Source of the DNA: Clostridium sp. CAG:1013
Lineage (GTDB): Bacteria > Bacillota > Clostridia > Oscillospirales > Acutalibacteraceae
Reading direction: 5' to 3'
Length of the DNA stretch: 33,723 nt
Assembly (NCBI GenBank): GCA_000432995.1
Contig: HF972641.1
Location: 1-33,723 of the forward strand
Position numbers and translations under genes: made by a program. Shown here piece by piece: positions 25,132 through 33,291 of the stretch (position 1 is the stretch's first letter; every line of letters starts with the position of its first letter). Under the pieces are notes generated by a model. That model did not search any database, had not been told where the DNA came from, and saw only the letters and a list, made by a program, of their open reading frames with translations.

Positions 25132-27150
25132 ATGGTTACCGTGTTAAACAAATTTTCACAAACTGAACCCATAGAATTCGCTTTGAAACAACTTGAAAAA
25201 AGCGCGCCGGTTTCCCTGGAATTTGAACTGGACCGGGATGATGATATTCGCTCTCAGGGATATAAAGTGGAAGCCACCGACGAAAAGGTGCACATCCTGG
25301 CGTCAGATGAAGCAGGCATGATGTATGGCATTTTGGATGTAGCCAAGCTTCTCAAGCAGGGGCAAGAAATCCAGGATCGTGAGGTCACGCCGTATCTGGA
25401 AAACAGAGGCATTAAGTTTAACATTCCTCTGGACGCTCGGACTCCCAGCTACTCGGACGCTTCTGAAGTAGCTGGCAGAAATATCGAGAATATGTGGGAC
25501 TTCCATTTCTGGACAGAATTTATTGATAAAATGGCCCTCAATCACTACAATGTTCTGTCGCTGTGGACCTTGTCTCCGTTTCCGTCACTTGTCCGTGTGC
25601 CTGAATATCCCGAGGCGTGCATAGATGATGTGAAACGAAATCTGCGTCCTTACAGGGCTACGCTGCAAGGGGTTGGAATCTATTCTAAAGACATGCAGAA
25701 TCGGCTTGTAACAGTGAAAAAAATCACCATTGACCAAAAAATTGATTTTTGGCGTTCCGTTATGGAATACGCCAAGAACCGCTGTGTGAAGGTTTTCTTG
25801 TTTACATGGAATCTGTTTGTGGATGGAACCGAAGGGAATCCCTACGGCATTGTGTGCGACCAAGATAATCCTGTTACCAGGGACTTCTATTACTGCGGCA
25901 CGAAGGCCTTGATGGATACCTATCCTTTATTGGCGGGTATCGGTGTTACCACGGGCGAGAATATGCATCTGGACGAAACCGATGAGGATTTTGTTGCTGA
26001 TACATACGGCAGAGGTATTACGGATTATTTAAAGGAGCATCCGGAGCGTGAATTCCGGTTTATCCATAGAATTCAGATGACGAAGTATAAAAGCATCATG
26101 GATAAATTTGCCGATTTCCCCTGCCCCTTTGAAATCAGCTTTAAATATTCTCAGGCACACATGTACTCCAATACGGATCCGTCGTTTATCAAAGAATTCC
26201 TGGAAGAAAAGGATAAAGATCTGAAGATATGGCTGACGGTTCGGAATGACGACTTCTACATGTATCGTTGGGGTGATCCGGACTACGCCAGAGAATATCT
26301 CCAGAATATGCCGGTAGACGACATGCTTGGCTATTATATGGGCGCTGACGGATATACATGGGGAAGAGATTACATGGACATGCGGGATCTGAGTCACCCC
26401 ATGTTCGTGGATAAAATGTGGTATATGTATATGATATGGGGAACCTTGTCATATGACATCAATTTGTCGAAAGAGTTTTTTGTCCGAGAGCTGGCAAGTA
26501 AATACCATGTTGATGGAACCAAGCTCTATGAAACCTGGAAGAGCGCGTCGGAAATCATTCCCCGATTCAACTGCACCCATTGGCATGATTTCGACTTCCA
26601 GTGGTATCCGGAAGGCTGCTGCATGTACGAGGGGTTGACAGATAAGCTTGTATTTGCGGATATCCATGAATTTGTGGAATGCGAGAGTGCGCCGGGCAGC
26701 AACTATTATTCTGTGCGTGAATACTGTGCTGCAGCTGCAAAGGGTCACCAGCTTGAAAAGATCACTCCCATTGAAACGGCTGATTTCCTGTATGAAAAGG
26801 CTTTGTTGTCGCTGAGAGGGGTAGAAGAACTCAGGCCGCTGGCTTGCGGAAATGATGAGTTGAACTATGCTCTTGATGATATGCAGGCTATGTCTTATTT
26901 GGGAATTTATTATGCGCAAAAGCTGAAGGCGGCCGTAGAGTACTGTATGTATCAAACGACAGGTGATACATCCTGTAAAGAAAAAGCCATGGAATTGCTG
27001 AAGCCTGCGGGAGCTATGTGGAAAAGATACTCCGCCAAGTCCCGCAGCATGTATAAACCTCAGCTTTTGACCCGCATGTGTGGAACGGTAGACGTGCAGG
27101 CTTTTGATGAGTTGGCAGAGATGGATCAGTACTTGGTGGCTGAAGAATAA
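25132..27150 (+). CDS. Large cytoplasmic glycoside hydrolase, GH67/GH20-like fold, specificity unassigned
   Basis: A 672-aa protein with no signal peptide. Residues 1-85 look like the small alpha/beta domain that precedes the barrel in alpha-glucuronidases and hexosaminidases (SDEAGMMYGILDVAKLL). A TIM barrel follows with LENRGIKFNIPLDAR, WTEFIDKMALNHYNVLSLW, a Glu in TTGENM (Glu276) and ADGYTWGRDYMD (about 405-416). A helical C-terminal domain spans about 500-672. The overall plan is that of GH67 alpha-glucuronidases and related uncharacterised families; I cannot place it in a defined family, and the catalytic pair is not certain. It sits between the importer and two sugar-modifying enzymes, so it probably removes an internal or acidic sugar from the glycan. 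Confidence 0.65.
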   Translation: MVTVLNKFSQTEPIEFALKQLEKSAPVSLEFELDRDDDIRSQGYKVEATDEKVHILASDEAGMMYGILDVAKLLKQGQEIQDREVTPYLENRGIKFNIPLDARTPSYSDASEVAGRNIENMWDFHFWTEFIDKMALNHYNVLSLWTLSPFPSLVRVPEYPEACIDDVKRNLRPYRATLQGVGIYSKDMQNRLVTVKKITIDQKIDFWRSVMEYAKNRCVKVFLFTWNLFVDGTEGNPYGIVCDQDNPVTRDFYYCGTKALMDTYPLLAGIGVTTGENMHLDETDEDFVADTYGRGITDYLKEHPEREFRFIHRIQMTKYKSIMDKFADFPCPFEISFKYSQAHMYSNTDPSFIKEFLEEKDKDLKIWLTVRNDDFYMYRWGDPDYAREYLQNMPVDDMLGYYMGADGYTWGRDYMDMRDLSHPMFVDKMWYMYMIWGTLSYDINLSKEFFVRELASKYHVDGTKLYETWKSASEIIPRFNCTHWHDFDFQWYPEGCCMYEGLTDKLVFADIHEFVECESAPGSNYYSVREYCAAAAKGHQLEKITPIETADFLYEKALLSLRGVEELRPLACGNDELNYALDDMQAMSYLGIYYAQKLKAAVEYCMYQTTGDTSCKEKAMELLKPAGAMWKRYSAKSRSMYKPQLLTRMCGTVDVQAFDELAEMDQYLVAEE

Positions 27151-27167
27151 CGAAAAGAGGGAGAATC

Positions 27168-28064
27168 ATGAGAGAATCCATTCACAAATACTTCCAAGTG
27201 GGGACTATCCAGTGGATGAGTCATCCCAATTATGACGTGATTGACTCTATACGGAAAATTGCAGAGGATGAGTATTTTGACGCAATCGAAATCACTCAGT
27301 TTAAAAGCGACGAGGCGAGGGATCAGGCCAGGGCGCTTTTGCAGACCTCTCATTTGAAGGTTTGTTACGGAGCACAACCCCGGTTGCTGGGACCAAAGCT
27401 CAACCCCAACGATATCGATGAGGAAGGAAGAAAAAAAGCAGAACAAACCCTGATGGAAGCCATTGATGAGGCGGAATATCTGGGGGCAAAAGGAATTGCA
27501 TTTCTTGCAGGCAAGTGGGAAGAAGAGACAAAGGATCTGGCGTTCGCCCAGCTGTTAAAGACCACTCAAAATCTTTGTGCATATGCCCGCACAAAGGATA
27601 TGTGCGTGGAGCTGGAAGTGTTTGATTACGACATGGATAAAGCAGCACTGATCGGTCCGGCGCCTTTAGCTGCTGAGTTCGCTGCCCAGATGAGAAAAAC
27701 GTGCAACAATTTTGGACTGATGGTAGACCTGAGCCATTTCCCAACAACATATGAAACGTCACAGTTTGTTATCAGAACACTGCGTCCCTATATTACGCAC
27801 TTCCATATTGGCAACGCGGTAGTGGAGCCTGGATGTGAAGCGTATGGTGACCAGCATCCCAGATTTGGATTCCCCAACAGCGCCAATGACACTGCGGAAT
27901 TACTGGACTTTTTCAAAGTCCTGAAAGAAGAAGGTTTCTTTAACGCAGAAAATCCCTATGTCTTGTCTATTGAAGTCAAGCCATGGGGGGATGAGGACCC
28001 TGAAATCGTCATGGCAAGTACCAAAAGAGTGATCAACAGGGCGTGGGCTTTGTTGGAAGAATAA
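27168..28064 (+). CDS. Sugar phosphate isomerase/epimerase-like TIM barrel, 298 aa
   Basis: Second AP-endonuclease-2-fold protein of the locus. The metal ligands Glu150 (VELEVFDYD), Asp187 (LMVDLSHFP), His213 (HFHIGNAV) and Glu269 (LSIEVKPWG) are all in place, so it should be an active metal-dependent isomerase, epimerase or dehydratase. It is only distantly similar to the protein at 13445. The ribosome site AGAGGGAG precedes ATG 27168, 17 bases after the GH67/GH20-like gene. It is followed 20 bases later by a D-2-hydroxyacid dehydrogenase, so the two probably process the monosaccharide set free by the upstream hydrolase. Confidence 0.87.
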   Translation: MRESIHKYFQVGTIQWMSHPNYDVIDSIRKIAEDEYFDAIEITQFKSDEARDQARALLQTSHLKVCYGAQPRLLGPKLNPNDIDEEGRKKAEQTLMEAIDEAEYLGAKGIAFLAGKWEEETKDLAFAQLLKTTQNLCAYARTKDMCVELEVFDYDMDKAALIGPAPLAAEFAAQMRKTCNNFGLMVDLSHFPTTYETSQFVIRTLRPYITHFHIGNAVVEPGCEAYGDQHPRFGFPNSANDTAELLDFFKVLKEEGFFNAENPYVLSIEVKPWGDEDPEIVMASTKRVINRAWALLEE

Positions 28065-28084
28065 AGGGAAGAGGGGAAAGAGAA

Positions 28085-29035
28085 ATGAAAATCGTGGTGT
28101 TAGATGGATATACGTTAAATCCCGGCGATTTATCATGGGATGCCCTAAAAGAACTGGGGGATCTTACGGTATATGATAGAACTCCCGAAGATTTAGTGAC
28201 GGAGCGCATTGGTGACGCCGAAGTGGTGTTTACCAACAAGACGCCCATCACAGCGGAAGTGATTGCCAATACCAATATGAGATACATCGGTGTTCTGGCT
28301 ACCGGCTACAACGTAGTGGATGTTGATGCTGCAAAGCAGGCAAATATTCCTGTAACTAATATTCCTACCTATGGAACTACCGCAGTGGCTCAGTTCGCCA
28401 TGGCTTTGCTGTTGGAGATGTGCCATCATGTAGGTCATCATTCAGACGGAGTATTCCGCGGAGAATGGGAAAATAGCCTTGACTGGTGTTATTGGAATTA
28501 CCCATTGGTTGAATTGGCTGGTAAAACTTTCGGTGTCATTGGGTTCGGAAAAATCGGTCAAGCCACCGGAAAAATTGCTTCCGCTTTTGGAATGAAGGTC
28601 CTTTATTATGATCAATATACTGCAAAAGATTGTGATTTCGCTAAGCAGGTCAGTCTCGATGAGTTGCTCGCGGAGTCGGACGTGATTTCTCTTCATTGTC
28701 CTTTGTTTGATTCCACTAGAGGAATCATCAACCAGAAAACGATTGGGCAAATGAAAGATGGTGTGTTGCTTTTAAACACATCACGTGGACCGCTAGTCGT
28801 AGAGGAAGATCTGGCCGAGGCACTGAAATCGGGTAAAGTCGCTGGAGCAGCTTTGGATGTTGTATCTACTGAGCCGATCACGTCGGATAATCCGTTGTTG
28901 AAGGCACCAAACTGTATTTTGACCCCTCACATTGCCTGGGCAACAAAGGAAGCAAGAAGCCGTTTGCTGAATATCGCTATCGATAATTTAAAAGCTTTTC
29001 AAGCTAACAATCCAGTAAATGTGGTTAACAAGTAA
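28085..29035 (+). CDS. D-isomer-specific 2-hydroxyacid dehydrogenase (glycerate/hydroxypyruvate reductase-like)
   Basis: A 316-aa NAD(P)-dependent enzyme. ATG 28085 is chosen because AGAGGGGAAAG lies just before it; an in-frame ATG at 28043 lies inside the upstream gene. The Rossmann motif GFGKIG is at 153-158. The catalytic triad is Arg234 (NTSRGPLV), Glu263 (STEPI) and His282 (LTPHIAW). Sequences of this type reduce 2-keto acids such as hydroxypyruvate or glyoxylate, or oxidise the matching hydroxyacids. Its place at the end of operon D suggests action on an acidic sugar product, or disposal of reducing equivalents from it. The substrate cannot be read from the sequence. Confidence 0.92.
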   Translation: MKIVVLDGYTLNPGDLSWDALKELGDLTVYDRTPEDLVTERIGDAEVVFTNKTPITAEVIANTNMRYIGVLATGYNVVDVDAAKQANIPVTNIPTYGTTAVAQFAMALLLEMCHHVGHHSDGVFRGEWENSLDWCYWNYPLVELAGKTFGVIGFGKIGQATGKIASAFGMKVLYYDQYTAKDCDFAKQVSLDELLAESDVISLHCPLFDSTRGIINQKTIGQMKDGVLLLNTSRGPLVVEEDLAEALKSGKVAGAALDVVSTEPITSDNPLLKAPNCILTPHIAWATKEARSRLLNIAIDNLKAFQANNPVNVVNK

Positions 29036-29063
29036 ACGAAACACTCCTTAAAACTTTTCTCAC

Positions 29064-29106
29064 AACAAACGCCGCTGAAACACTTCTGTGTTCAGCGGCG
29101 TTTGTT
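29064..29106. terminator. Bidirectional terminator between operon D and the lacI-type gene
   Basis: AACAAACGCCGCTGAA (29064-29079) and TTCAGCGGCGTTTGTT (29091-29106) form a perfect 16-bp stem, extended inward by a CAC/GTG pairing across one bulged A. It separates two convergent transcripts and can serve both. Confidence 0.88.
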
Positions 29107-29173
29107 ATTGCTATTTGATGTCCATGAAATGTTTGAAAGGCACTCGTTTTCTTTGCTTCAAAAAGCTTAATGC

Positions 29174-30202
29174 TTATTTCTTTCTGGAAGAAACGGGTGC
29201 GGTAGACTCTCTCTGTATCAACTGGGTGTTATAAAGAATTTGCACTTTTTTGATATTCTTATTTTCGATCAAATCGATCAGACTACGAAACAGAATAGGG
29301 GAAATATCACTTGTGTATCTTTTCACCGAAGTCAAAGGAGGACTCACGAAACTGCAAATTTCCATATCATCGAATCCAACCACGGATATATCTTTGGGAA
29401 TATCGTAGTTCATGGATTTTAAAGTTGCCATAGCGCTGATCGCTTGGCGGTCGCAAAATGCGAATATAGCGGTGATATCACCTTTTGCGACCAGTTCCCT
29501 GGCCCCGCATTCACCTCCCTCAATAGTGTAGGGAGTAAATACAGTTTTGATGTTTTTTTCATCCAGTTTCAAATCTTCAACGGCTTTGTAGACGCCGTAT
29601 AGCCGGTTTTTTGTGATCTCGTGATCCTCAGGACCTGCGATTATGCCAATGTGGGTATGACCTAAAGAATGCAGATGTTTGATTACTTGGTAAGCACCAT
29701 CCACGTTGTCATAATCAACATAGCTCTCAGAGGGATCGAGACCAATGCCGTTTGTGTTGATAAATGGGACATTGTGTTTGAGGCACAAAGCCTTTGTTTC
29801 GTCTTGGTCACAGAAATCGCAGATAATTACACCGTCGATTTCTCCATTTTCAATTTTAGTAAAAATCCGGTTATTTGATACATCCTGAGGGGAAGGCAAA
29901 GTTGTGACTAGCGGGATGTGACCGTTCTTTTCTATTTCTGAAACCACAGCGCTCACATCTACTATGACACGAGAGCCTTCGTCGTCTAGATTTGAATTTC
30001 CGGGAGCGAAAACGCCAATTTGATAGGACTGATGACGAAATAATTCACTGGTTCCCGAAGGCTTGTACATGAGTGTGGCGATAGCTTCCTCAACTTTTTG
30101 TACGGTTTCTTCGCTGATGTTACCCTTTTGGTTAATCACTCGTGACACGGTGCTCATGGAAACACCGGCGTAATTCGCAACGTCCTTTAGAGTTATGCTC
30201 AT
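29174..30202 (-). CDS. LacI/GalR-family transcriptional repressor
   Basis: A 342-aa regulator. The N-terminal helix-turn-helix is classic: ITLKDVANYAGVSMSTVSRVINQKGNIS (residues 3-30), followed by the hinge helix region. A periplasmic-binding-protein-like sugar sensor domain fills about 60-330 and includes VVGFDDMEICSFVSPPLTSV, a strongly conserved stretch of the family. AAGGTGA precedes the start (plus 30207-30213). It converges with operon D. Candidate operators (about TTGCATGCAA) overlie the operon C promoter, lie upstream of operon D and form a half-site next to its own -35, suggesting local and self control. The effector is probably a sugar released from the imported glycan. Confidence 0.95.
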   Translation of the reverse strand: MSITLKDVANYAGVSMSTVSRVINQKGNISEETVQKVEEAIATLMYKPSGTSELFRHQSYQIGVFAPGNSNLDDEGSRVIVDVSAVVSEIEKNGHIPLVTTLPSPQDVSNNRIFTKIENGEIDGVIICDFCDQDETKALCLKHNVPFINTNGIGLDPSESYVDYDNVDGAYQVIKHLHSLGHTHIGIIAGPEDHEITKNRLYGVYKAVEDLKLDEKNIKTVFTPYTIEGGECGARELVAKGDITAIFAFCDRQAISAMATLKSMNYDIPKDISVVGFDDMEICSFVSPPLTSVKRYTSDISPILFRSLIDLIENKNIKKVQILYNTQLIQRESTAPVSSRKK

Positions 30203-30239
30203 ATAAATTCACCTTAAAAGCAATTTAGTGGATATAAAA

Positions 30240-30268
30240 ATAATAGCTGAAAAAATTTGCATTGTCAA
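30240..30268 (-). promoter_or_regulatory. Predicted promoter of the lacI-type gene
   Basis: On the minus strand TTGACA (plus 30263-30268), 17 bases, then TATTAT (plus 30240-30245). The spacer begins with ATGCAAA (TTTGCAT on plus 30256-30262), half of the proposed operator, directly against the -35 box, which suits self-repression. Confidence 0.75.
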
Positions 30269-30340
30269 CGAAATAATAGAATCATAGAAAAATAGTAATA
30301 TTTTTTGAACGATCATAGGACCGGCGATTGACGCAGTCTC

Positions 30341-30354
30341 GCTCAATATTGAGC
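30341..30354. promoter_or_regulatory. Perfect palindrome GCTCAATATTGAGC
   Basis: A 14-bp perfect palindrome in the gene-poor stretch 30269-30478, between the lacI-type promoter and the pilus-operon terminator. It lies about 75 bases upstream of the lacI-type -35. No matching motif is known to me; it may be an operator for a regulator encoded elsewhere. Confidence 0.4.
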
Positions 30355-30478
30355 AAGCTAAAACAAAACAGGGCGATTATTGTTATTTTCTCAGCGGAGA
30401 AATGAGTGGAGGGGAGATCATGTTACCAGAGCGATCCTGCGGCATGCTGATCCAGAAGAACTACCGATTCAGTAATCA

Positions 30479-30531
30479 ACAACAAAAACGCACCTGTATC
30501 TCAGCAAATACTGATGAAACACAAGTACGTC
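30479..30531 (-). terminator. Terminator of the pilus operon
   Basis: On the minus strand ACGTACTTGT (plus 30522-30531) pairs with ACAGGTGCGT (plus 30489-30498) with two G-U pairs, has an inner CAG/CTG pairing, and runs into TTTTTGTTGTT (plus 30479-30489). It lies 17 bases past the sortase stop. Confidence 0.7.
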
Positions 30532-30547
30532 TCTGTTTTTCCGATGC

Positions 30548-31474
30548 TCAATGAATGTGTTTCTCTTTGGCTCTTGCGCCTTTCGACGAGGTTTTCAGAT
30601 GTTTGGCTCCGGAATGCTTTTTTCTGCGCCCTAACAGCACAATGACTACGATTATGGTCAGGGGAATGTAAACGGCCAAGCATATCGTAATCGCTTTTCG
30701 GTATTCTTTTTCCCACACGCTGGTTTCCTGAGACATATCGCTTTGAATCTGCTGTTGTTCCAGCGCCTGCTCATATGGGATCCGGGATCCACGCACTAAC
30801 AAACGATGGGTATTCAGACCATAGGGATGGCAGGTAACCAAGGTGACTAGGTCCTGCCCCGGCTCTACCACCAGATTTTCTGTCTGATCCGGCTCCACAA
30901 TACTAATTTCTTCCACCTGGTAAGCCAGGGTATCCCCTAAAACGTGGAGATAAAAAACGTCTCCCTTATCCATCAAAGACAGGTCCGTGAACAGGCGTTT
31001 TCCAGCCATTCCAGTGTGGCCGGTGAGTACACAGTGTGTGCTTTCTCCCCCTACCGGGAGAGAGGTGTTTTGCAAGTGCCCGATTCCCTGTTCCAAAACC
31101 TGAGCAGTGGTGCCGTGATAGATTGGAAGATTGACGGAGATTTTAGGAATCTCCACATAGCCCATAATGCCGTCTCCTCCCAGGTTCAGCAAGCTTGCGT
31201 AGGGTTCTACCGTGGGATCCAGCACCAAATCCGGATCAAAGGGGTCGGTGAGAAAGGCTTCGCTCTCCAGAAGACTGCGATTGTACTCCTGAGCCGCCTG
31301 CAATTCCGCGTCTAGCGCTTCCTTTTCCATTTGTTCAATGGTCTCATCGTATTGGGCGGTCACATGGGATTGATTTTTTTCATACAGCTGATTGCTCACC
31401 ACTGGATATACCACAATGATGATTCCCACCAGAAACAGTATGATAATCAATAAGGGGATGAAAGATCGTTTCAT
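30548..31474 (-). CDS. Class C (pilin-polymerising) sortase
   Basis: A 308-aa membrane transpeptidase that joins pilins through their sorting signals. It has an N-terminal membrane anchor (about 5-27) and a second C-terminal membrane segment (about 260-281) before a basic tail, as usual for class C. The active-site lid motif DPF is at residues 77-79. The catalytic residues are His153 (LTGHTG), Cys215 (TLVTCHPYG) and Arg224 (THRLLVRG). It lies directly downstream of the LPQTG backbone pilin, the usual order in Gram-positive pilus operons. The ribosome site is weak (AGAG close to the ATG), which may keep sortase low relative to pilin. Confidence 0.95.
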   Translation of the reverse strand: MKRSFIPLLIIILFLVGIIIVVYPVVSNQLYEKNQSHVTAQYDETIEQMEKEALDAELQAAQEYNRSLLESEAFLTDPFDPDLVLDPTVEPYASLLNLGGDGIMGYVEIPKISVNLPIYHGTTAQVLEQGIGHLQNTSLPVGGESTHCVLTGHTGMAGKRLFTDLSLMDKGDVFYLHVLGDTLAYQVEEISIVEPDQTENLVVEPGQDLVTLVTCHPYGLNTHRLLVRGSRIPYEQALEQQQIQSDMSQETSVWEKEYRKAITICLAVYIPLTIIVVIVLLGRRKKHSGAKHLKTSSKGARAKEKHIH

Positions 31475-31487
31475 AATCTCTAATGAC

Positions 31488-31518
31488 CAAAAGAGGGGGT
31501 ATCAGTCCCCCTCTTTTG
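31488..31518 (-). terminator. Attenuator-type hairpin between backbone pilin and sortase genes
   Basis: A perfect 12-bp stem CAAAAGAGGGGG / CCCCCTCTTTTG (31488-31499, 31507-31518) with a 7-base loop lies in the 69-base gap between pilin and sortase. The U tract is short (TTTTG), so partial termination is likely and would give more pilin than sortase. Confidence 0.7.
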
Positions 31519-31543
31519 TTACTCCTTCGGATAGAAAATGGAA

Positions 31544-33256
31544 TCAGGTGTTTTTACGTCCCTTTTTGCGGTAAACCACCAGCAGAATCACACCTGCGCA
31601 CAGCAGTCCTAGGCCAATCGCGGTGGCTGTCAGTGTTCCCGGACCGCCGGTCTGGGGCAGGGTAAAGCCCATATCATTCTTGGTGTTCTCCACAGAGAGG
31701 TAGACAACACCATTCGTCACCTGGGCATTGGCACCGTTGACAGTGGCGCTGGCTGTACCATCCTTGTCATCATCCGAAATGACAATGGTAATGGGCTCTG
31801 TCAACAGGGTGTAACCACTCATGGTAGCGGTCTCTTTCAGGTAGTAAGTACCCGGTTCCAGGCCGTAGAGATTCAACTTGCCATTGGTGCCAACGTACAT
31901 AGTGTATGTATTGGTTTCGGGGGTGGCAGCGTTGGCAGCCTGCCAGTAGCCGCTCTTCCCGCCGGTAGCAGAAGTCACCGGGATCTTGTCTCCTAACTGC
32001 CCCTGATTATCTTTGTACAGCTCAAAGGAAATGGTGTCTGCGGCAATACTGCCTTCCGACAGAGTTTTGGTTAGATCGATCCCGTAAGTATACAGGTCAA
32101 CCTTAACTTCCTCTGTGTCCGCGCTGGTTGCCATACCTTCCCGCTGATAGGTCGCTTTTGCGGTGTTAGTCAATTTGGTGGAGAAGTCCACATCGGTAGC
32201 CACAGTGGCGTTGTAAGTAACGGTGATGGTTTGCTGGGTGCTCAAGTTCTGGTTCAGTTTTGCTAAGCCGCCGGTGGTTGCGGTATCTGTCAGGGTGATG
32301 GTGAGGACGCTGTTGCCTTGTACATCAGAATAAGTAACAGTATAATCCTCCGTCGGTGTAAGCGCAGTTTCTCCCAACTTCACTTCCACAGTGCTCAGGT
32401 CAATATCCAACGAGCTTCCGGTGTTGGTATCGGTAATGACAAAGCTGGTGAATCCGTTGGCATTGCCATTTCCGGAGGCTGCCGCGGGAATGGTGGTAGT
32501 GACCGTGTACTTCAAAGTCTGGCCGGCATTGACGTGGATATCATCTGGATAGGCCGTGCCGTCCTGATCGTCCACAGTTTTGCTGATGGTAATATCGTCG
32601 GTGCGCACCTTAGGATAAGCGTAGACAGTGCTCTCCCAAGCATCGTTCACATACATGGGCACAGACACCAGGAAGGGTAGCAGATCGGTGGTGGCGTCGG
32701 CAGGCAGAGCGCTTTTTGCCAGCAGATAGAGACCATAGGTCAAATTGTCAAAGGTGGCAACGCCGTCAGCGCCAGTGATTCTGTTAGTGGCTCCATTTTG
32801 ATCATCGTCCAAGTATGCCTCAATGTCGGCCTGTGCTGCAGTTCCTAACGCAGTCTGCACAGCTGTGGGAGCAAAGTAGTAGGTGCTATCCTGGCTGGCG
32901 ATGGCGTTATCGGTATCCAACCCCAGCAGGTTGGTAAAAGTTTCTTCCAGTCCAAAGGCCACCTGGGTGGAAACAACACCGTTATCGGTGCTGGTCAGCT
33001 CCACCACGGAACCGATTCGCAGGGCGTTAATACCCACGCCCTCCACGGGTTCGCCGGACATAGATGTCTCATCACCGGTGCCCGCTGAACCGGGATCCTG
33101 GTCGTAGACCGTAACCACGATGCGGCCGTCGCTTCCGATCTTCTCCGTTACGGAATTTACGGTGCCTGCCGCCAAGGCACTGGTGCCAAGCAGACCCACG
33201 CTCAAGGCCAGGGTCAGACCTGCAGTTAAAAGCCGTTTTGCGAGTGTAAATTTCAT
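31544..33256 (-). CDS. Backbone (major) pilin with LPQTG sorting signal
   Basis: Cell-surface shaft pilin of 570 aa. ATG 33256 is chosen because GTGAGG lies 7 bases upstream and it directly begins the signal peptide (MKFTLAKRLLTAGLTLALS, cleavage near ALAA, residues 27-30). The pilin motif lysine is Lys216 in VYAYPKVRTD. A fimbrial D2-type domain with isopeptide potential covers about 222-390, and a prealbumin-like domain with E-box YYLKETATMSGY (Glu475) follows. The C-terminus has LPQTG at 533-537, a hydrophobic segment and the basic tail YRKKGRK. The features fit FimA/SpaA-type pilins built by class C sortases. It is flanked by a second pilin gene upstream and the sortase downstream. Confidence 0.95.
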   Translation of the reverse strand: MKFTLAKRLLTAGLTLALSVGLLGTSALAAGTVNSVTEKIGSDGRIVVTVYDQDPGSAGTGDETSMSGEPVEGVGINALRIGSVVELTSTDNGVVSTQVAFGLEETFTNLLGLDTDNAIASQDSTYYFAPTAVQTALGTAAQADIEAYLDDDQNGATNRITGADGVATFDNLTYGLYLLAKSALPADATTDLLPFLVSVPMYVNDAWESTVYAYPKVRTDDITISKTVDDQDGTAYPDDIHVNAGQTLKYTVTTTIPAAASGNGNANGFTSFVITDTNTGSSLDIDLSTVEVKLGETALTPTEDYTVTYSDVQGNSVLTITLTDTATTGGLAKLNQNLSTQQTITVTYNATVATDVDFSTKLTNTAKATYQREGMATSADTEEVKVDLYTYGIDLTKTLSEGSIAADTISFELYKDNQGQLGDKIPVTSATGGKSGYWQAANAATPETNTYTMYVGTNGKLNLYGLEPGTYYLKETATMSGYTLLTEPITIVISDDDKDGTASATVNGANAQVTNGVVYLSVENTKNDMGFTLPQTGGPGTLTATAIGLGLLCAGVILLVVYRKKGRKNT

Positions 33257-33291
33257 GTTTTTCCTCACTTTCCATTTCAAATGTTACTATT

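Noticed and set aside
30421..30645. Plus-strand 74-codon frame starting ATG 30421 after a good GGAGGGGAG
   Set aside because: It runs through the pilus-operon terminator and into the sortase gene on the opposite strand, and its residues do not resemble a stable protein; the ribosome-like sequence alone is not enough.
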